From contig CAMWTG010000088.1 of NCBI GenBank assembly GCA_947177115.1, positions 1 to 9,492 of the forward strand: a stretch of DNA of 9,492 nt, read 5' to 3'. The translations under genes were made by a program, and so were the position numbers. The notes below the pieces were generated by a model, which saw only the letters and a program-made list of their open reading frames with translations, searched no databases and was not told where the DNA came from. Position 1 is the stretch's first letter. Each line of letters starts with the position of its first letter. This DNA comes from an uncultured Clostridia bacterium (GTDB lineage: Bacteria > Bacillota > Clostridia > Oscillospirales > Oscillospiraceae). Positions 1 to 6,104 of this stretch are shown here, one piece after another.

Positions 1-68
1 GTCCCCAAATTAGTAGTACCAGCCGTTCTCCGCCGGCTTAAAAAAATTTTTTTGCGGCCTTTGGGGAC
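1..68. repeat. Inverted repeat with central A7T7 palindrome
   Basis: The first nine bases (GTCCCCAAA, 1-9) are the exact reverse complement of TTTGGGGAC at 60-68. Between them lie a small stem (AGCCG 21-25 with CGGCT 34-38) and a perfect A7T7 tract at 40-53. The left arm begins at the window edge, so the repeat may extend further left. It could be the terminator of an upstream gene (GC stem followed by a T run), a bent-DNA regulatory site, or the end of a small palindromic element. The sequence alone does not decide between these. Confidence 0.45.
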
Positions 69-139
69 TGGACAAAACGGTGGATTTGCGGCAAAATATA
101 AAAATCAGCTCCGCATCGCCCAGCGCACGCCTCAATGGC

Positions 140-168
140 GGATCTTTGCCTTGCGGGGCAAAAGATCC
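140..168 (+). promoter_or_regulatory. Leader stem-loop upstream of the fusion gene
   Basis: GGATCTTTGCC (140-150) pairs with GGCAAAAGATCC (157-168). This gives an 11-bp stem with one bulged A and a six-base loop. It ends 69 bases before the start codon at 238 and no T run follows, so it is not an ordinary intrinsic terminator. It could be an operator for autoregulation by the GntR domain encoded just downstream, or an RNA structure in the 5' leader. I found no cobalamin-riboswitch B12 box nearby. Confidence 0.4.
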
Positions 169-237
169 CTCTCGTCAATCCGCACATGTTGCGATACGGA
201 ACTTGCTCCAAGGGAAAATACAGAGGAGGGCCAGGGT

Positions 238-2565
238 ATGAAAAACCAACCATACGACCTGTATCCGGAAACCTACATCCGGCTGCTGGAATGGATCCGC
301 GCCTACGCCAAGGAGCATACCGGCAACCGTCTTCCCTCTGAGGCGGAACTGGCATCACGATTCGGCGTCAGCAGAGTCAAAATGCGGGACGTCCTCTCCC
401 AACTGGAAGGCGCCGGGTATATTACCAGAAAGCGCGGCGTTGGAACGCTGATCAACCGCTATGTTCTGGACGAGCCGGCCCGGCTGGATATCGACAGCGT
501 TTATATGGATATCGTTGCCAACTGCGGTTTCCAGCCCCGCTCCACTTTATATCAGCTGCGGACATTGTCCGATCCACCGACAGAGGTAGCCGAGAAACTG
601 GCCCTGAAGCCAGGGGAAAGCACTTACCAAATTGAAATCGTGGTCTATGCGGACGGGCAGCCGGTAATTCTGGTGGTAGACTATATCCCCGCCCGCTACT
701 ATGACCGGACAAACAGCAGCCTGTCCCTGGTGGATATGAATATTTTCCTCTTTCTGCAGGGCATGTGCGATGATCTTCTGGAAACATTGATCGTCCATAT
801 GGATGCCTGTGTGGCAGAGGGACGGCTGGCGGAGATCATGACGGTGGACGAGGGGTATCCCCTGCTGAAACTGGATTCTGTCTGCTACACGCAGGCATCG
901 GACCCGGTGCTGTACTCGGTGGAGCATTACAATACAAAGCTGATCCCCTTCTCCTTCCAGAAGCGGGTCCTAAGCGCAAAATTCAAACGCACTCTGCCGC
1001 CGGAAATACTGCGCCGGGACAGAGCGAAAAAGGAGGTTCCCGTGGTATCATTGACCTGGCATAGTGGAGAAAAAACCGGGACAATCCCCGTCCGTGTGAA
1101 CACCGAGCTGATGGAGGCTATGCGGAGCGCGGGCCTGCCTCTGGATTTCCTCTGCGGCGGGAACCATGCCTGCGGGAAATGCCGGGTGGCTGTCTCGGGA
1201 GCGTTGTCCGCTCCCTCCGATGAGGAAAAGGCGCTGCTGGAGGGTGCGCCCGCCGGCGTGCGGCTGGCCTGCTTTGCCAAAATTCTGGGCGACTGCACCC
1301 TCACCCTTCCCTCGCAGGGCAGCGACCGGATCGAAACCGGTTATTCCGCAGATACCGCCCCGCTGGATCCTATCTACAATGGTGCGCTGGGCGCGGCTTT
1401 TGACATTGGCACCACCACCGTGGTGGGTTACCTTTTCTCCCGGGAGGAGAAAGGAGCACTGGCGGTGGTGGGCGAAATGAACCGGCAGAGCCGGTACGGC
1501 GCCGATGTGCTTTCCCGTATTGACTATGCCAACAGGAACACGGTGGAGCCCCTGCGGACGCTGATCTGCGGGCAATTGGGCGACATGCTGCATCAGCTGT
1601 GCCGGGATGCCAAAGTAGAGGAGAGTCAGATATCCGGCCTGTGTGTGACCGGCAACACTACCATGCTGCATCTGGCTTCCGGTTTGGACCCCCGTTCTCT
1701 GTCTCTTGCGCCCTTCCGGCCCCAGTCCCTTTTTGGAACGACTTTGGCCCTTGGACTGCCAGGATTCCCCGGCTTACCCGCCTATCTTCCCTATTGCATC
1801 TCCGCTTATGTAGGCGCGGACATTACTTGCAGCATTCTGGCCAGTGGGATCCTCAAGCAGCCGGGATGCCTTCTGCTGGTGGACGCGGGAACCAACGGTG
1901 AAATGGCGCTGAAGACAGAGCAGGGACTGTACTGCTGCGCCACGGCGGCAGGCCCTGCCTTTGAGGGCGCGGGCATCTCCTGCGGGTCCAGCGCCCGTAC
2001 AGGCGCAATCAGCCGGGTAGCTCTGGACCAGGGCAAACTGCGCTGTACGGTGATCGGCGGCGGGGAGGCCGAGAGCCTCTGCGGCTCCGGGCTGATCGAT
2101 GCCGTTGCTTGTCTGCTGGAAACCGGAGACATCAGTCCCAGAGGCCGTATCCGCCCTGAGTTGGGCGGCGAGCTGACCCTCTCCGTCAATGTGCGGATCA
2201 CACAGAAGGACGTCCGGCAGCTGCAGCTGGCCAAGGGGGCGATCCGCGGAGGGATCGATGCTCTGTTGGATGCCGCCGGGATCGAATACGGCCAGCTGGA
2301 CGGTGTTATCCTCTGCGGCGGCTTCGGAAGCTGGATGGATCCGGTTTCCGCCGAGCGGATCGGCCTTCTGCCAGATGGACTGGCCGGGCGAACTACAGCC
2401 ATTGGAAACGCTGCCGGCGCCGGCGCGTGCCGTATCCTGCAATCCGCCAGCCTGTCCGAGGAGACCAGACAGATTGCCGCAGCAGCCGAGGTGGTGGAAT
2501 TGTCTGTCAGCAGCTTTTTCCGAAAACGGTATATTGAGTCGATGAATTTTCCGCCGCTCTGTTAA
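238..2565 (+). CDS. GntR/UTRA regulator fused to RACo-type corrinoid-protein reductive activase
   Basis: This 775-residue protein appears to join a transcription regulator to a redox activase. Residues about 10-75 form a GntR winged helix (LPSEAELASRFGVSR at 32-46, then LEGAGYITRKRGVGT). Residues about 95-250 look like a UTRA ligand-binding domain. Residues about 270-360 are a ferredoxin domain with Cys306, Cys312, Cys315 and Cys345, the usual 2Fe-2S set. Residues about 383-735 are the DUF4445/ASKHA part: FDIGTTT at 388-394, VDAGTNGE at 548-555, AGPAFEGAG, CGSGLID and CGGFG. RACo-family proteins use ATP to reduce inactive Co(II) corrinoid proteins to Co(I), which fits the corrinoid system encoded downstream. 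The ATG at 238 is chosen because AGAGGAGG lies 8 bases upstream; the open frame runs back to 52 but lacks family similarity there. There is no stop or frameshift between the two halves. Domain calls are by eye. Confidence 0.88.
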   Translation: MKNQPYDLYPETYIRLLEWIRAYAKEHTGNRLPSEAELASRFGVSRVKMRDVLSQLEGAGYITRKRGVGTLINRYVLDEPARLDIDSVYMDIVANCGFQPRSTLYQLRTLSDPPTEVAEKLALKPGESTYQIEIVVYADGQPVILVVDYIPARYYDRTNSSLSLVDMNIFLFLQGMCDDLLETLIVHMDACVAEGRLAEIMTVDEGYPLLKLDSVCYTQASDPVLYSVEHYNTKLIPFSFQKRVLSAKFKRTLPPEILRRDRAKKEVPVVSLTWHSGEKTGTIPVRVNTELMEAMRSAGLPLDFLCGGNHACGKCRVAVSGALSAPSDEEKALLEGAPAGVRLACFAKILGDCTLTLPSQGSDRIETGYSADTAPLDPIYNGALGAAFDIGTTTVVGYLFSREEKGALAVVGEMNRQSRYGADVLSRIDYANRNTVEPLRTLICGQLGDMLHQLCRDAKVEESQISGLCVTGNTTMLHLASGLDPRSLSLAPFRPQSLFGTTLALGLPGFPGLPAYLPYCISAYVGADITCSILASGILKQPGCLLLVDAGTNGEMALKTEQGLYCCATAAGPAFEGAGISCGSSARTGAISRVALDQGKLRCTVIGGGEAESLCGSGLIDAVACLLETGDISPRGRIRPELGGELTLSVNVRITQKDVRQLQLAKGAIRGGIDALLDAAGIEYGQLDGVILCGGFGSWMDPVSAERIGLLPDGLAGRTTAIGNAAGAGACRILQSASLSEETRQIAAAAEVVELSVSSFFRKRYIESMNFPPLC
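1030..1044 (+). promoter_or_regulatory. Internal Shine-Dalgarno and in-frame GTG at the domain junction
   Basis: A perfect AAGGAGG (1030-1036) lies five bases before GTG at 1042-1044. The GTG is in frame with the fusion gene and codes for Val269. It falls between the UTRA domain and the beta strand that opens the ferredoxin domain, which is where a stand-alone RACo protein would be expected to begin. Translation from here would give a 507-residue activase without the regulator part. It is either a working internal start or the relic of a formerly separate gene. The codons also encode an ordinary linker (KKEVP), so chance cannot be excluded. Confidence 0.55.
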
Positions 2566-2580
2566 TCCTGCCCCGCTGTT

Positions 2581-2630
2581 TTGAGCAATGAATCACCGCA
2601 GAACGGATGCCTGCCGCCCGTTCTGCTCAA
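2581..2630 (+). promoter_or_regulatory. Stem-loop with competing pairings between regulator and hydroxylase genes
   Basis: GCAGAACGG (2598-2606) pairs perfectly with CCGTTCTGC (2618-2626) around an 11-base loop. A second perfect inverted repeat, TTGAGCA (2581-2587) with TGCTCAA (2624-2630), shares bases 2624-2626 with the first, so the two pairings partly compete. No T run follows, so this is a poor intrinsic terminator. It sits 16 nt after the fusion gene and about 30 nt before the hydroxylase start. It may be an operator, an attenuator or a transcript-stability element. Confidence 0.45.
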
Positions 2631-2659
2631 TCATATGACATATAAGGAGGTTGAGGACG

Positions 2660-4948
2660 ATGAGCAAAAGCGTAGGACAGCGCAAGGTCCGTGTGGATGC
2701 CTATGACAAAGCAACGGGCCGCGCTAAGTTTACCGATGATCTCTGCGAACGCAGCGCCCTGGTGACCCGGATGGTGCATTCTTCAATTGCCCACGGCAAG
2801 GTCAAATCCATTGATACCAGCGAGGCGGAAAAGATCCCCGGCGTGGTGCGGATCTTCACCTGCTTTGACGTGCCGGAAAACTACTTCCCTACCGCCGGGC
2901 ATCCCTGGTCCACAGACCCGAACCATCAGGATGTGGCCGACCGGCTGCTGCTGGCCCGGCATGTGCGGTATTATGGCGAGGATATCGCCGTGGTTGTGGC
3001 GGAGAATGAGGTCTCAGCTGCCCAGGCCGCCCGGCTGGTGAAAGTGGAGTACGAGGAATACCCATTTGTACTGGATGTACAAAAAGCCCTTGAGCCGGAT
3101 GCCCCTCAGCTCCACAAACAGTATCCCGGCAATGTTGTGGGGCACTCGCAGGTTCGCAGGGGCAATTATGAGGCTGCTATCCACGAACCGGGGCTTATCC
3201 GCATTGAAGGCTGGTATGACACCCCCACGGTTCAGCATTGCCATCTGGAAAACAATATCTGTACCGCCCACATGGAAAACGGCCGCATCATTGTCACGGC
3301 CTCCACCCAGATCCCCCATATTATCCGCCGTATTTGCGCCCAGGCTTTGGGCGTATCCTGGGGAAAAGTGCGGATCATCAAGCCCTACATCGGCGGAGGC
3401 TTCGGCAACAAGCAGGACGCGCTGTACGAGCCTCTGTGCGCATGGCTGACCACCCAGCTGGGGGGACGGCTGGTAAAGGTGGACTGTCCCCGGGAATACA
3501 CCTTTGTCACAAATCGTGTGCGCCACGCGATCCGTACCCATTTGATCTCCTGGGTACGGCCGGACGGTTCACTGGCCGCGCGGAAGGCGGAGTATTTTTC
3601 CAATCAGGGCGCTTACATTTCCCACGGCCACGGCGTTGTAGAAAAAGGCATGAGCGCATTTCCGGAGCTGTACCCCTGCCCCAATCTGGAGGGAGATGCT
3701 TGGACAGCCTTTACCAACCGGCCCTCCGGCGGAGCCATGCGAGGCTATGGCACGCCGCAGGTCATGTGGGCTGAGGAAAGCCATATCGATGAGATCGCTA
3801 AAGCGTTAGGCCGCGATCCTCTGGAGTACCGCTGTCAGATCGTTATGCCCAAGGGGTTCTTCGATCCGTTCAGCAAGAACGAAAATTACTACGATTCCTT
3901 CCGTGAAACCATGGAAAAAGGTGCAAAAGCCATTGATTATGAGCGAAAGCGGGCGGAGTACACCAACCAGACCGGCCCTGTGCGGCGCGGGATCGGCTTG
4001 GCGCTGTTCTGGTATAATACCGGCGTTTGGCCGATATCGTTAGAGTCCAGCTCCTGCCGGATGGTGCTTAACCAGGATGGTTCTGTCCAGGTCCAGACCG
4101 GCGAGACTGAAATCGGCCAGGGGTGTGACACCGCCTTCGCCCAGATGGCGGCAGATGCCATCGGGATCCCTTTTGAGAATGTGCATATCATTTCTACCCA
4201 AGATACGGACATCTCCCCCTATGGCACCGGCGCTTACGCCTCCCGACAGACATATATCGGCGGCTTCGCCCTGCGGCAGACCGGGCAGCTCCTCAAGGAC
4301 CGCATCCTCACCTACGCTGTGGAGCTGACCAGGCAGATGAAGGAGAATTTGGATCTAATCGATGGCAGAATCGTCCGCACTACCGATGGCCGGGAGCTGA
4401 TGACCCTGGGCGAGCTGGCCACCGAGGCCCTCTACAGCCTGACCCACTCCCAGTACATCACCGCCGAGAGTACATATCAGATCAAGAACAACGCCTACTC
4501 CTTCGGCTGCACCTTCGCCGAGGTGGAGGTGGACATCCCCATGTGCAAGGCCAAGCTGCTGAACATCGTCAACGTTCATGACTGCGGGAAACTTATCAAT
4601 CCCGCCCTGGCGGAGGCCCAGGTCCATGGCGGCATGTCCATGGGTATCGGCTACGGCCTTTCTGAGCAGCTGCTGTTTGATGAAAAAACCGGGCGGCCTT
4701 TGAACAACAACCTGCTGGACTACAAGCTGTCCACCTTTATGGATCATCCCACGCTCCAGGCGTTCTTTGTGGAGAACGCAGAGCCTACCAGTCCCTATGG
4801 CACCAAGGCCCTGGGCGAGCCGCCGGCCTGCTCCCCCGCGCCAGCTATCCGCAACGCGATCCTGCAGGCGACCGGCGTGTCCATTAATCAGACACCGGTG
4901 ACACCGCACGTTATGTTTTCCGAATTTTCCAAGGCCGGGCTGTTGTAA
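2660..4948 (+). CDS. Xanthine dehydrogenase-family molybdenum hydroxylase, molybdopterin-binding large subunit
   Basis: This 762-residue protein has the length and motifs of the separate Mo-cofactor subunit of XdhA/XdhD-type hydroxylases, which add water-derived oxygen to N-heterocycles or aldehydes. Seen in order are the N-terminal a/b-hammerhead domain (about 8-135), GGGFGNKQD (245-253), RVRHA (286-290, candidate for the substrate-binding arginine), GGAMRGYGTPQ (357-367), TGETEIGQGCD (480-490) and ALGEPPACSPAPA (717-729). Glu720 matches the catalytic Glu1261 of bovine xanthine oxidase; the Glu802 position is Gln252. The start is ATG 2660, with AAGGAGG at 2644-2650; an in-frame TTG at 2651 is too close to that site. 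The FAD and 2Fe-2S subunits expected to take its electrons are not in the window. The substrate cannot be named; aldehyde or nicotinate-type chemistry is as possible as purine hydroxylation. Confidence 0.9.
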   Translation: MSKSVGQRKVRVDAYDKATGRAKFTDDLCERSALVTRMVHSSIAHGKVKSIDTSEAEKIPGVVRIFTCFDVPENYFPTAGHPWSTDPNHQDVADRLLLARHVRYYGEDIAVVVAENEVSAAQAARLVKVEYEEYPFVLDVQKALEPDAPQLHKQYPGNVVGHSQVRRGNYEAAIHEPGLIRIEGWYDTPTVQHCHLENNICTAHMENGRIIVTASTQIPHIIRRICAQALGVSWGKVRIIKPYIGGGFGNKQDALYEPLCAWLTTQLGGRLVKVDCPREYTFVTNRVRHAIRTHLISWVRPDGSLAARKAEYFSNQGAYISHGHGVVEKGMSAFPELYPCPNLEGDAWTAFTNRPSGGAMRGYGTPQVMWAEESHIDEIAKALGRDPLEYRCQIVMPKGFFDPFSKNENYYDSFRETMEKGAKAIDYERKRAEYTNQTGPVRRGIGLALFWYNTGVWPISLESSSCRMVLNQDGSVQVQTGETEIGQGCDTAFAQMAADAIGIPFENVHIISTQDTDISPYGTGAYASRQTYIGGFALRQTGQLLKDRILTYAVELTRQMKENLDLIDGRIVRTTDGRELMTLGELATEALYSLTHSQYITAESTYQIKNNAYSFGCTFAEVEVDIPMCKAKLLNIVNVHDCGKLINPALAEAQVHGGMSMGIGYGLSEQLLFDEKTGRPLNNNLLDYKLSTFMDHPTLQAFFVENAEPTSPYGTKALGEPPACSPAPAIRNAILQATGVSINQTPVTPHVMFSEFSKAGLL

Positions 4949-5029
4949 GAGCCGGTCCCGTATCCCCTTCGCCCATCTTAACGGCGGTTTTCCGCCCTGG
5001 CTGCATTAAAATCTTTACGATTCAACGAA

Positions 5030-5066
5030 ATTCTGCAGCGGACTCATCGAAGGTCTATTGCAGAAT
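5030..5066. repeat. Inverted repeat ATTCTGCA / TGCAGAAT
   Basis: A perfect 8-bp inverted repeat (5030-5037 and 5059-5066) with a 21-base spacer lies about 80 bases after the hydroxylase stop codon. No T run follows the right arm, so it is not an obvious terminator. It may be an operator half-site pair, or chance. Confidence 0.3.
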
Positions 5067-5131
5067 AATCATGCACGCCCTCTCATGAACAACTATGCTG
5101 TAATGCTGCGGCGTCTGGGGATAGGTGTCTG

Positions 5132-5160
5132 ATTCTCGTCAGAAAAATTTTTTTGAGAAT
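5132..5160. repeat. Near-palindrome with A5T7 core
   Basis: ATTCTC (5132-5137) and GAGAAT (5155-5160) flank a core of A5T7 (5143-5154). The core with its flanks is itself nearly palindromic (TCAGAAAAA against TTTTTTTGA). The 13-mer AAAAATTTTTTTG at 5143-5155 also occurs exactly at 42-54, in the leader region of the other block. This could be intrinsically bent DNA or a terminator-like structure. The low complexity means the match alone is weak evidence. Confidence 0.35.
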
Positions 5161-5317
5161 GAGTATGACTGGATTAAGTCCCAATTTTGCCTTCAAATCC
5201 ATCGCGTGGGGCACAGAATGACACGTACTGCCAGGAAGGCTGGATCTATCCTGTTTTCAGGCAGAAAATGAGTAGTACAGCAAAAAGAATGGACAACTGA
5301 AGACTGCAAAAGCAGGT

Positions 5318-5347
5318 TTGACATTTGTTTAGAATGTATGGTATGCT
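5318..5347 (+). promoter_or_regulatory. Sigma-70/SigA-type promoter of the methyltransferase operon
   Basis: A consensus -35 TTGACA (5318-5323) is followed after 18 bases by TATGCT (5342-5347), a 4/6 match to TATAAT. A TG one base upstream of the hexamer (5339-5340) makes an extended -10. Transcription would start near 5354 and leave a leader of about 90 nt before the corrinoid-protein gene. The -35 box is also the left arm of an inverted repeat whose right arm, TGTCAA, ends at 5352, just downstream of the -10. A repressor bound there would block the promoter. Confidence 0.65.
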
Positions 5348-5443
5348 GTCAACTGTAAGTCCTTTTTTAGATGAATCTGCCAAAAAGCACACCTCAGAGA
5401 ATATTCCCACCATTGAAAAAAATAAGAAAGGAAAATCGCAGCT

Positions 5444-6100
<657 letters not shown>

Positions 6101-6104
6101 GAGG

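Larger units (their letters stand above)
4949..5443. other. Intergenic region, AT-richer, promoter-bearing
   Basis: This 495-base gap separates the hydroxylase gene from the methyltransferase operon and is visibly richer in A+T than the genes. It has a promoter near its right end and inverted repeats: ATTCTGCA 5030-5037 with TGCAGAAT 5059-5066, ATTCTC 5132-5137 with GAGAAT 5155-5160, and TTGACA 5318-5323 with TGTCAA 5347-5352. A short plus-strand open stretch (5010-5129, stop at 5130-5132) reads plausibly as a protein C-terminus (LIEGLLQNN, MLRRLGIGV) but has no start or ribosome binding site. No clear terminator for the hydroxylase gene was found. Confidence 0.6.

Noticed and set aside
69..102. 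TGGACA (69-74) and TATAAA (97-102) as a promoter for the fusion gene
   Set aside because: The 22-base spacing is too long, and no better -35 sits at 17-18 bases. A promoter must exist nearby or upstream, but this is not supported.
52..237. In-frame extension of the fusion gene back to a TTG at 52
   Set aside because: The extra 62 residues do not resemble a GntR N-terminus and include the A7T7 tract and a hairpin. The ATG at 238 has a strong Shine-Dalgarno and begins the helix expected for the family.
1..237. Cobalamin riboswitch in the leader of the activase gene
   Set aside because: No B12-box-like GCCACTG or associated helices were seen here or in the 4949-5443 gap.
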